From Lolium rigidum (lineage: Eukaryota; Streptophyta; Magnoliopsida; Poales; Poaceae): a stretch of 64,000 nt of DNA. The stretch spans positions 397,154,249-397,218,248 of the forward strand of contig NC_061510.1 in the NCBI RefSeq assembly GCF_022539505.1. Reading direction: 5' to 3'. Below, piece after piece: positions 54,228 through 64,000 of this stretch. The first letter of the stretch is position 1. Each line of letters opens with the position of its first letter. The position numbers were made by a program, and so were the translations under genes. The notes beneath the pieces are model-generated. The model saw only the letters and a program-made list of their open reading frames with translations. It did no database searches and was not told where the DNA came from.

Positions 54228-55827
54228 TGATACGTCTCCGACGTATCGATAATTTCTTATGTTCCATGCCACATTATTGATGTTATCTACATGTTTTATG
54301 CACACTTTATGTCATATTCGTGCATTTTCTGGAACTAACCTATTAACAAGATGCCGAAGTGCCGATTGCTTGTTTTCTGCTGTTTTTGGTTTCGAAATCC
54401 TAGTAACGAAATATTCTCGGAATTGGACGAAATCAACGCCCGGGGTCCTATTTTGCCACGAAGCTTCCGGAAGTCCGAAGGAGAGACGAAGAGGGGCCAC
54501 GAGGGGCCACACCCTAGGGCGGCGCGGCCCCTCCCTTGGCCGCGCGGCCCTGTGGTGTGGGGCCCTCGTGCCGCCTCTTGACCTGCCCTTCCGCCTACAA
54601 ATAGCCTCCGTGACGAAACCCCCAGTACCGAGAGCCACGATACGGAAAACCTTCCAGAGACGCCACCGCCACCGATCCCATCTCGGGGGATCCAGGAGAT
54701 CGCCTCCGGCACCCTGCCGGAGAGGGGATTCATCTCCCGGAGGACTCTACGCCGCCATGGTCGCCTCCGGTGTGATGTGTGAGTAGTCTACCCCTGGACT
54801 ATGGGTCCATAGCAGTAGCTAGATGGTTTTCTTTTCCCCATTGTGCTATCATTGTCGGATCTTGTGAGCTGCCTATCATGATCAAGATCATCTATCTGTA
54901 ATTCTATATGTTGCGTTTGTTGGGATCCGATGAATAGAGAATACTTGTTATGTTGATTATCAAAGTTATATCTATGTGTTGTTTATGATCTTGTATGCTC
55001 TCCGTTACTAGTAGATGCTCTGGCCAAGTAGATGCTTGTAACTCCAAGAGGGAGTATTTATGCTCGATAGTGGGTTCATGCCTGCATTGACACCTGGGAC
55101 GAGTGATGAGAAAGTTCTAAGGTTGTGTTGTGTCTGTTGCCACTAGGGATAAAACATTGATGCTATGTCTAAGGATGTAGTTGTTGATTACATTACGCAC
55201 CATACTTAATGCAATTGTCACGTTGCTTTGCAACTTAATACTGGAGGCGGTTCGGATGATAACCTGAAGGTGGACTTTTTAGGCATAGATGCAGTTGGAT
55301 GGCGGTCTATGTACTTTGTCGTAATGCCCAATTAAATCTCACTATACTCATCATGATATTTATGTGCATGGTCATGCCCTCTTTATTTGTCAATTGCCCA
55401 ACTGTAATTTGTTCACCCAACATGTCGTTTATCTTATGGGAGAGACACCTCTAGTGAACTGTGGACCCCGGTCCAATTCTCTTTACTCGAAATACAATCT
55501 CATCGCAATATTGTTCTACTGTTTTCCGCAAACAATCATCTTCCACACAATACGGTTAATCCTTTGTTACAGCAAGCCGGTGAGATTGACAACCTCACTC
55601 GTTTCGTTGGGGCAAAGTACTTTGGTTGTGTTGTGCGGGTTCCACGTTGGCGCCGGAATCCCCGGTGTTGCGCCGCACTACATCCCGCCGCCATCAACCT
55701 TCAACGTGCTTCTTGGCTCCTCCTCGGTTCGATAAACCTTGGTTTCTTTCTGAGGGAAAACTTGCTGCTGTGCGCATCATACCTTCCTCTTGGGGTTCCC
55801 AACGAACGTGTGAGTTACACGCCATCA
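54228..55827 (+). repeat. B3 5' LTR
   Basis: 1,600 bp, TGATACGTC...GCCATCA. Contains GGCCGCGCGGCC near 54538 and CTACAAATAG near 54595. The following primer site reads TGGCACCGTTGCCGGGGA, one base different from B1 and B2. Confidence 0.92.
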
Positions 55828-56122
55828 AGCTCTTTTTCTGGCACCGTTGCCGGGGAGATCAAGACACGCTGCAAGGGGAGTCTCCACTTCTCAATCTCTT
55901 TACTTTGTTTTTGTCTTGCTTAGTTTTATTTACTACTTTGTTTGCTGCACTAAATCAAAATACAAAAAAATTAGTTGCTAGTTTTACTTTATTTGTTATC
56001 TTGTTTGCTATATCAAAAACACAAAAAAATTAGTTTACTTGCATTTACTTTATCTAGTTTGCTTTATTTACTGTCTTGCACTCTACACTAAAAATTCAAA
56101 AAAATTAGTTACTTTTGTTACC

Positions 56123-56997
56123 ATGTCTAGCTCTGAACCTGTTACTTCTTCGCCTGAAGAATTAGTCTTCACTTTTAAACAAGGGGATGAGGAGAGTTTT
56201 AAGGATGCTTGGTCTAGAATTTTTACTTCTTATCGTAAAACTGAACCTCAAATGACTCTAAGTTTGCTCCTTAGTAATTTTTATTTTGGTCTTATGGTTC
56301 GCTATAGATATGCTTTGGACACTTTAGTGGGAGGAGATTTCCTTCATTGCAATGGGGATCAAGCTTTTAATGCCATAAAGAAGTTGGTTGCATCACATGA
56401 TTCAGCTAATAACTTTGATTCAGCCCTCACTAGCATTTATAATAGATTAAACAATCTCGAGATAAGTACATCTCGCTTGGATGATAACTATTGCCATGTT
56501 CGTAATCGTCTTGACCAAGTTTTAGTGAACTCTAAACTTTCATTGTGGGATCCTACTCGTTAAAATTGTTATTGGTGATCGAACTCTTCATGCCTACTCG
56601 TGATATTATGTCTGAATTTTGCCTTATGCCTGAGAGCATTTATAAATCTTTGAAACTTTGGGGAGTCGAGGAAGGAGGAGAAGAAATAACTTTCATTGAT
56701 AACTCTGTTATAATTCCTAAGGGAATAGCTGCAGGTGTGCATACAACCATTCTTGGAAGAACAGTATCCATTGATTATCTTGTTATTGAATGTGTACGGA
56801 CAGGAAAACTCACACTCGGAAGATCCCTGCTGAAACTATTGGGAGCAGTCATTGATGTGGGAGAAGGCACTCTGAAATTCACCTCTATACCGGGGGGAAA
56901 TCATATATTTCCTAAACCAAAGGGAAAGAAAAACAATAAGAAAGGTAAGGGTAAAACCCAAGGTAAGGTTGACACCCCATCTCTCGATAATACTTGA
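56123..56997 (+). pseudogene. B3 gag-like/retropepsin-like frame, one-base frameshift
   Basis: Same protein as 27175-28047. At about 56557 the sequence reads CCTACTCGTTAAA where B2 has CCTATTGTTAAA, adding one base and shifting the frame. It reads on as HDIMSEFCLMPESIYKSLKL-like sequence to the same Lys-rich end and stop. Otherwise nearly identical to B2. Confidence 0.75.
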
Positions 56998-59201
56998 TAC
57001 ACACTTTCTGCGCCTAGCTGAAAGGCGTTAAAGAAAAGCGCTTATGGGAGACAACCCATGTTTTTACCTACAGTACTTTGTTTTTATTTTGTGTCTTGGA
57101 AGTTGTTTACTACTGTAGCAACCTCTCCTTATCTTAGTTTTGTGTTTTGTTGTGCCAAGTTAAGCCGTTGATAGAAAAGTTCATACTAGATTTGGATTAC
57201 TGCGCAGTTACAGATTTCTTTGCTGTCACGAATCTGGGCAAAATCCCCCTGTAGGTAACTCAGAAAATTATGCCAATTTACGTGAGTGATCCTCAGATAT
57301 GTACGCAACTTTCATTCAATTTGGGCATTTTCATTTGAGCAAGTCTGGTGCCATTTTAAAATTCGTCAATACGAACTGTTCTGTTTTGACAGATTCTGCC
57401 TTTTATTTCGCATTGCCTCTTTTGCTATGTTGGATGAATTTCTTTGATCCATTAATGTCCAGTAGCATTATGCAATGTTCAGAAGTGTTAAGAATGATTG
57501 TGTCACCTCTGAATATGTTAATTTTTATTGTGCACTAACCCTCTAATGAGTTGTTTCGAGTTTGGTGTGGAGGAAGTTTTCAAGGATCAAGAGAGGAGTA
57601 TGATGCAACATGATCAAGGAGAGTGAAAGCTCTAAGCTTGGGGATGCCCCGGTGGTTCACCCCTGCATATTCTAAGAAGACTCAAGCGTCTAAGCTTGGG
57701 GATGCCCAAGGCATCCCCTTCTTCATCGACAACATTATCGGGTTCCTCCCCTGAAACTATATTTTTATTCCATCACATCTTATGTGCTTTGCTTGGAGCG
57801 TCGGTTTGTTTTTGTTTTTTGTTTTGTTTGAATAAAATGGATCCTAGCATTCACTTTATGGGAGAGAGACACGCTCCGCTGTAGCATATGGACAAGTATG
57901 TCCTTAGTTTCTACTCATAGTATTCATGGCGAAGTTTCTTCTTCGTTAAATTGTTATATGGTTGGAATTGGAAAATGATACATGTAGTAATTGCTATAAA
58001 TGTCTTGGGTAATGTGATACTTGGCAATTGTTGTGCTCATGCTTAAGCTCTTGCATCATATGCTTTGCACCCATTAATGAAGAAATACATAGAGCATGCT
58101 ATAATTTGGTTTGCATATTTAGTTTCTCTAAGGTCTAGATAATTTCTAGTATTGAGTTTGAACAACAAGGAAGACGGTGTAGAGTCTTATAATGTTTTCA
58201 ATATGTCTTTTATGTGAGTTTTGCTGCACCGGTTCATCCTTGTGTTTGTTTCAAATAAGCCTTGCTAGCCTAAACCTTGTATCGAGAGGGAATACTTCTC
58301 ATGCATCCAAAATACTTGAGCCAACCACTATGCCATTTGTGTCCACCATACCTACCTACTACATGGTATTTTCCGCCATTCCAAAGTAAATTTCTTGAGT
58401 GCTACCTTTAAAATTCCATCATTCACCTTTGCAATATATAGCTCATGGGACAAATAGCTTAAAAACTATTGTGGTATTGAATATGTAATTATGCACTTTA
58501 TCTCTTATTAAGTTGCTTGTTGTGCGATAACCATGTTCATCGGGGACGCCATCAACTATTCATTGTTGAATTTCATGTGAGTTGCTATGCATGTTCGTCT
58601 TGTCCGAAGTAAGAGCGATCTACCACCTTATGGTTAAGCATGCATATTGTTAGAGAAGAACATTGGGCCGCTAACTAAAGCCATGATCCATGGTGGAAGT
58701 TTCAGTTTTGGACATATATCCTCAATCTCAAATGAGAAAATTATTAATTGTTGTTACATGCTTATGCATAAAAGAGGAGTCCATTATCTCGTTGTCTATG
58801 TTGTCCCGGTATGGATGTCTAAGTTGAAGAATAATCAATAGCGAGAAATCCAATGCGAGCTTTCTCCTTAGACCTTTGTACAGGCGGCATAGAGGTACCC
58901 CATTGTGACACTTGGTTAAAACATGTGCATTGTGATGATCCGGTAGTCCAAGCTAATTAGGAAAAGGTGCGGACACTATTAGTATACTATGCATGAGGCT
59001 TGCAACTTGTAAGATATAATTTACATGATACATATGCTTTATTACTACCGTTGACAAAATTGTTTCATGTTTTCAAAATCAAAGCTCTAGCACAAATATA
59101 GCAATCGATGCTTTTCCTCTATGGAGGACCATTCTTTTACTTTCAATGTTGAGTCAGTTCACCTATTTCTCTCCACCTCAAGAAGCAAACACTTGTGTGA
59201 A

Positions 59202-60696
59202 TGATGCGTGTGGTTGGCACGTCCGTTGGGAACCCCAAGAGGAAGGTGTGATGCGCACAGCGGCAAGTTTCCCTCAGTAAGAAACCAAGGTTTAATCGGA
59301 CCAGTAGGAGTCAAGAAGCACGTTGAAGGTTGATGGTGGCGAGATGTAGTGCGGCGCAACACCAGGGATTCCGGCGCCAACGTGGAACCTGCACAACACA
59401 ACCAAAGTACTTTGCCCCAACGAAACAGTGAGGTTGTCAATCTCACCGGCTTGCTGTAACAAAGGATTAACCGTATTGTGTGGAAGATGATTGTTTGCGA
59501 GAAAACGAGTAGAACAAGTATTGCAGTAGATTGTATTTCGAGTAAAGAGAATTGGACCGGGGTCCACAGTTCACTAGAGGTGTCTCTCCCATAAGACGAA
59601 CAGCATGTTGGGTGAACAAATTACAGTTGGGCAATTGACAAATAAAGAGAGCATGACCATGCACATACATATCATGATGAGTATAGTGAGATTTAATTGG
59701 GCATTACGACAAAGTACATAGACCGCCATCCAACCGCATCTATGCCTAAAAGTCCACCTTCGAGTTATCATCCGAACCCCTCCGGCATTAAGTTGCAAAG
59801 CAACGGACAATTGCATTAAGTATGGTGCGTAATGTAATCAACAACTACATCCTTAGACATAGCATCAATGTTTTATCCCTAGTGGCAACAAGCACAACAC
59901 AACCTTAGAACTTTCTCGTCACTCGTCCCGAGTGTCAATGCAGGCATGAACCCACTATCGAGCATAAGTACTCCCTCTTGGAGTTACAAGCATCTACTTG
60001 GCCAGAGCATCTACTAGTAACGAAGAGCATGCAAGATCATAAACAACACATAAGCATAACTTTGATAATCAACATAACAAGTATTCTCTATTCATCGGAT
60101 CCCAACAAACGCAACATATAGAATTACATATAGATGATCTTGATCATGATAGGCAGCTCACAAGATCCGACAATGACGCACAATGGGGAGAAGACAACCA
60201 TCTAGCTACTGCTATGGACCCATAGTCCAGGGGTAGACTACTCACACATCACACCGGAGGCGACCATGGCGGCGTAGAGTCCTCCGGGAGATGATTCCCC
60301 TCTCCGGGCAGAGTGCCGGAGGCGATCTCTCGGATCCCCCGAGATGGGATCGGCGGCGGCGGCGTCTCAGTAAGGTTTTCCGTAGCGTGGCTCTCGGTAC
60401 GGGGGGTTTCGTCACGGAGGCTATTTGTAGGCGGAAGGGCAGGTCAAGAGGCGGCACGAGGGCCCCACACCACAGGGCCGCGCGGCCAAGGGGGGGCCGC
60501 GCCGCCCTAGGGTGTGGCCCCTCGTCGCCCCTCTTCGTCTCTCCTTCGGACTTCGGAAGCTTCGTGGAAAAATAGGCCCCTGGGCTTTGATTTCGTCCAA
60601 TTCCGAGAATATTTCCTTACTAGGATTTCTGAAACCAAAAACAGCAGAAAACAAAGAATCGGCACTTCGGCATCTTGTTAATAGGTTAGTTCCGTA
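59202..60696 (-). repeat. Inverted B-family LTR (B4), truncated by gap
   Basis: Reverse complement of the B LTR from its terminal ACGCATCA (59202, reading TGATGCGTG) up to the GGAACTAACC segment about 100 bases from the LTR start, then N. It may be a solo LTR, the 3' LTR of a minus-strand element, or an assembly join. No B interior is seen to the right of the gap. Confidence 0.88.
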
Positions 60697-60796
60697 NNNN
60701 NNNNNNNNNNNNNNNNNNNNNNNNNNNNNNNNNNNNNNNNNNNNNNNNNNNNNNNNNNNNNNNNNNNNNNNNNNNNNNNNNNNNNNNNNNNNNNNN
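60697..60796. other. Assembly gap, 100 N
   Basis: Exactly 100 N inside the inverted B LTR. The real length is unknown and could include the rest of B3 and B4. Confidence 0.98.
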
Positions 60797-62870
60797 GGTG
60801 GAGCACACTTGAACAATTTGGCTTGTGTTTCAGCAACAATAAGAAGATACATTTATTGGAGCGTTTGACAAGAATACAAACCAACTAACCAAACTTCACC
60901 TACCAAGAATTTCCATTGCATGATCACGAGCTCTCAATTTATGATTCACTCATATCATTAATATTAATAACATGTCTTGTTTGATGTAATTCGTCGAACG
61001 ATTGCTTGAAGGAGATGTGAAATGTGCAAATATTTTGTACGCTCCGAAAATGACAATAAGTTTGTTTGCATTGTATCATAGTTTCAGATATAATAGATCA
61101 TAATTTGGAAATCATAAAGTTGAGCAACATCATACTTTGTGGTCAAAAGTTTATACCGAATTAAGTGATCTGAGATTTGTAGACTAATCCAACACTAGGA
61201 TACGCATCTTAACCTCATGTTAGACAATGTACAAGTGAATCCACGCCATAAGAAAACCATAATACATGCTACCATGTATAAATAGCATGTACGATATGCA
61301 TATCTCAAGAATGATGTGGATATGTCCTACACTATAGTATAATAGGACACTATTGAATATATTGCTCCAAACTTGTACACAAACTGAAACTAATAGGGCA
61401 TGCAAACTGGTATGAGTTAAACAAGAAGTTCATGGCTCAAAGCTATGCGTAAACAAGGCAATGAATGAAGCACATCCATGTGAGCTACAAGTAAGTTTGC
61501 ACCAAACATAGATGTACATGAATAATGATGACCAACCATCCATCCAAATTAATTTGGTACTAGCTTAGGAGGCGATTCATGAGGCATGTGCATATCCACG
61601 TTGGCAACAATACATGGTAGATTCCTATATAAAGAGACCAACGTGAATCAAATGAACAATCAAGCTCTCAGGCTTCTTAGCATTTGTTCAGTTAACCATA
61701 TAGCAAACAAGGATCAATCACTATTCAATATTTAATGCTGGAGGTCACATTCACATGTAAACCAATCTGTGAGGCTCAAGGGGATTAGGAGGTATCCGGA
61801 AGTACACTCATACTTTGATAAAGTCTGGTAGTCGTGGCCTAGTATCAACTTGTGTGGTCTTGATACCATTAGTAACCACCAGATGTAAATTTAGACAACC
61901 AAAACAAGTATCAAGTACATGAAAAACACATGTTCTCACTCCCAGGTGACACATAATTAATGATAGTTAAAGCGATACCAGGAAGATAGGGTGTTGCAAG
62001 TTGAAGAGAGACAAGCCAAAGAACGAGTGAGGGGTTATGGAGGCTTCACCAAATACTGTTCCCGTCTGAGAATACATAACCGATTGCGTTAGCTTAGTTA
62101 TCCGCAACGACCCACTCCGGCAAGAATTGTCAAGCAAGCTATGTAAACAAAGAAAACCGTCTGCAATAGTGGCAGTTTCGCATAATTTTTTGAGTCTGCT
62201 TGGATTCAAAACCTTCTGCTATTAACCCTCAAGCAATCGTTTTAAATAACCGTCTTTGTTGCTCTCACTAGGAAAGCCACATCTCTATCTGTTGCAGTGG
62301 ACACATTGTAAGTGGTTGAGAAATCAAGTGGAGAAGGAGATGGAGTCGATGTCGCCCCAACTTCATGGGTCACACAAACAATTATGCAATATCAATGCAT
62401 GGCACCGAGCAATCTTGTCGATGAGGTGCGATTAGGGATCTCGGGGTGGTTAGTCATTGAGAAAGATGCGGCTCATCCAGAAGCAGTGTTGAACATTTGA
62501 TGGTGACTACGCTCCTGAAATTCTTAACATTTCATTAAAATGGAGAGGACAATGGGCGGCAAGAGAACACGATGTCATCACATTAATTCCAACAACAATA
62601 GTTCATAGGAGGTCAAAACTTGACATGACTTAACTTTAAAAGTTGAAATATTTTTTTGCCTTTCATTGTCAAAAAATTATAGCTAGCTAAGTACGTAAAA
62701 TATAGTCAAATATGTCGTAGTCTTATTTTTTTCTGCAATTAGGGTCGTCACATGTGACATGACAAAAAAGAAAAAGCCCTCACATGTGACATCTGTGGCG
62801 TCCATTCTAGATGTGTTGACCCAATTTTATCCAGCTATGCACCAATTTGTACAAGTTTATCGCTGGGAGA
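60797..62870. other. AT-rich intergenic region upstream of the VAMP gene
   Basis: No gene, transposon terminus or clear repeat was recognised in about 2 kb. Open frames are short and scattered. Confidence 0.5.
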
Positions 62871-63292
62871 GAAGATTAGCCCGTAGTAGAAACACAAACG
62901 ACTGAGACTGGGTCCAGTCCAACGAGGCAGGCAGCTAATCGCTTAACTCTGAAGAAACCCGAAGAAAGCTGAACAGAACGGGGGTCTCCACGCGCTGCAG
63001 TCCAACATTCCGAGGACCGTTTCGAAAAAATCCCACCAACCAAAATTTGATTTCCCTTTTCTTTTACCACCCCCACCAGCCTCCATTGCCCCTCCTTCCA
63101 CTCCACCGAGGCGAAACCGACCTTTCCCCCTTCCCCTCCCTCCCCACCCAGCCTCGCCGAGATCTACCCACCCTAGGGCGCCGCGCCCCGACCACCGGCG
63201 GCGAGGACCGCACCAGCAGCAGCGGCGAGCTCGGGCTCCGCGAGGCAGGGCTGACGCGACGAGAGGCGCGGCAAGGAAGGGAGGAAGCAGCC
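62871..63292 (+). promoter_or_regulatory. Proximal promoter and 5' UTR of the VAMP gene
   Basis: GC content rises sharply from about 63060. The CT-rich CCCCCACCAGCCTCCATTGC and CCTTTCCCCCTTCCCCTCCC tracts before the start codon are typical of grass 5' UTRs. No TATA box is assigned. Confidence 0.45.
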
Positions 63293-63482
63293 ATGGGGCA
63301 GCAGTCGCTGATCTACGCGTTCGTGGCCCGCGGCACCGTCGTCCTCGCCGAATACACCGAGTTCACCGGCAACTTCACCACCATCGCCTCCCAGTGCCTC
63401 GTCAAGCTCCCCGCCAGCAACAACAAGTTCACCTACAACTGCGACGGCCACACCTTCAACTACCTCGTCGAGGACGGATTCA
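63293..63482 (+). CDS. VAMP72: R-SNARE of the VAMP72 group (longin domain), first exon
   Basis: VAMP72 proteins are vesicle R-SNAREs in fusion at the plasma membrane and endosomes. The exon encodes the first 63 residues plus one base, starting [20 protein letters not shown] in an AGCCATGGG context and ending FNYLVEDGF before the GTGAGT donor (63483). These are the start and middle of the longin domain, which in plant VAMP721/722-type proteins continues TYCVVA after this exon border. The SNARE helix and membrane anchor lie beyond the window. Conserved words [17 protein letters not shown] leave little doubt about the group; which paralogue is not decidable. Confidence 0.93.
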
Positions 63483-64000
63483 GTGAGTCCCGCCCCCCTT
63501 CCGCCCGCTCCTTGCTTTCGCCCGCTCCGCTCGATTCGATCTGATGCGTGTGGATCTGGTACGGTGCGCGCTCGATTTGTGCTGCCTCCGCGTAGATCTC
63601 GCGGATTTGACGAATGTGCGGTTAGGCCGTTTCGAGCTGTTGACTAGTGCCTTCGATAGACTTGCTGCTATCCTACGTTTTGTGCCGGTAGTTGCTCTTC
63701 TACTTGTATTCTACACTTATTGTGTTCCGGACTCATTCATGCTGGTTATTGATCAATTCGAGTTCTGGAGGTAGTCAATGTTGTGTGCTAAATGGTCGCC
63801 CGTATTATCCCACGGGACCGAAGGTGCAAGAGTTGCAATAGCCGACAGCAGCAGTAAAAGCATGTTAGTGCATACTGCTGCTTCTAGCTAGTCATGCTAT
63901 TTATAGCAGAATGATGATAGACCACCAGTTTGCTACGCATGTGCGTGCCAGCACATATTTATGCATGTCATAGTTTGATGTTTCAGAGCTAGTAATGCCC
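63483..64000 (+). other. First intron of the VAMP gene (to window end)
   Basis: Starts GTGAGTCCCG. No second exon is visible before 64000. Short open frames here are not supported. Confidence 0.85.

Larger units (their letters stand above)
54228..59201 (+). mobile_element. Gypsy-type element B3, 3' end missing
   Basis: 5' LTR 54228-55827, preceded by CGTGT (54223-54227). The interior is colinear with B2 to 59201, where it stops abruptly after CACTTGTGTGAA against an inverted B LTR. The third purine-rich TAAGCTTGGGGATGC and the 3' LTR are absent. They may lie in the gap at 60697 or have been lost. Confidence 0.88.

Noticed and set aside
63544..63774. 76-codon frame after the first VAMP exon
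   Set aside because: Lies in the first intron; no similarity to the longin domain continuation TYCVV.
1..64000. tRNA, rRNA or other structural RNA genes
   Set aside because: No cloverleaf B-box/A-box pair or rRNA sequence was recognised by eye; a tRNAscan-type search was not possible.

Overview
The window is a piece of a large, repeat-rich grass genome, probably Pooideae. The coding genes have GT-AG introns and plant-type products. Most of the remainder is nested LTR retrotransposons, CACTA, hAT-like and Harbinger elements and LINEs. Two 100-N runs (32237-32336, 60697-60796) are scaffold gaps of unknown true length. The species cannot be fixed from the sequence alone.

Host genes, all on the + strand: the last exon of an h-type thioredoxin (52-189); a six-exon ubiquitin-activating enzyme (E1)-like gene (4013-9508); a single-exon F-box gene (44106-45323); and the first exon of a VAMP72-type R-SNARE (63293-63482, continuing past the window). 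These are ordinary housekeeping or regulatory functions and nothing suggests they work as one pathway. The E1 is the most unusual gene. It has a ~265-residue N-terminal extension I do not recognise, lacks most of the first catalytic-cysteine half-domain (FCCH), and has Ser or His where E1s keep ATP-contacting Arg/Gln, yet it keeps an open frame, clean splice sites, the catalytic Cys and the C-terminal ubiquitin-fold domain.

Layout. 1-3215: thioredoxin 3' end, an AT-rich repeat, a decayed LINE fragment and a Harbinger-like end. 4013-9508: E1-like gene. 9509-16535: an unassigned GC-rich stretch, split by a 4.3-kb minus-strand Copia element (11467-15808) that lost its reverse transcriptase and carries an 824-bp hAT-like insertion in gag. 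16661-43440: a Gypsy element (called A here) with a perfect CCATC target duplication, full gag-pol and a minus-strand gene cluster between pol and the 3' LTR. Its gag is split by two members (B1, B2) of a second Gypsy-type family with ~1.6-kb LTRs. 43441-45553: the other half of the element that A landed in, then the F-box gene. 45554-49690: a minus-strand LINE carrying an 811-bp Harbinger-type insertion. 49789-52250: a CACTA end with an hAT-like insertion inside its terminal repeat and an interstitial telomere-like tract. 52450-54227: plant-mobile-domain exons on the minus strand, cut by a third B copy (B3, 54228-59201), which is cut in turn by an inverted B LTR running into the second gap. 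60797-64000: intergenic DNA and the VAMP gene start.

Relative order of insertions from nesting: Gypsy A came after the element at 16536-43780; B1 and B2 came after A; the hAT-like element came after the Copia; Harbinger after the LINE; the hAT-like element after the CACTA; B3 after the mobile-domain gene.
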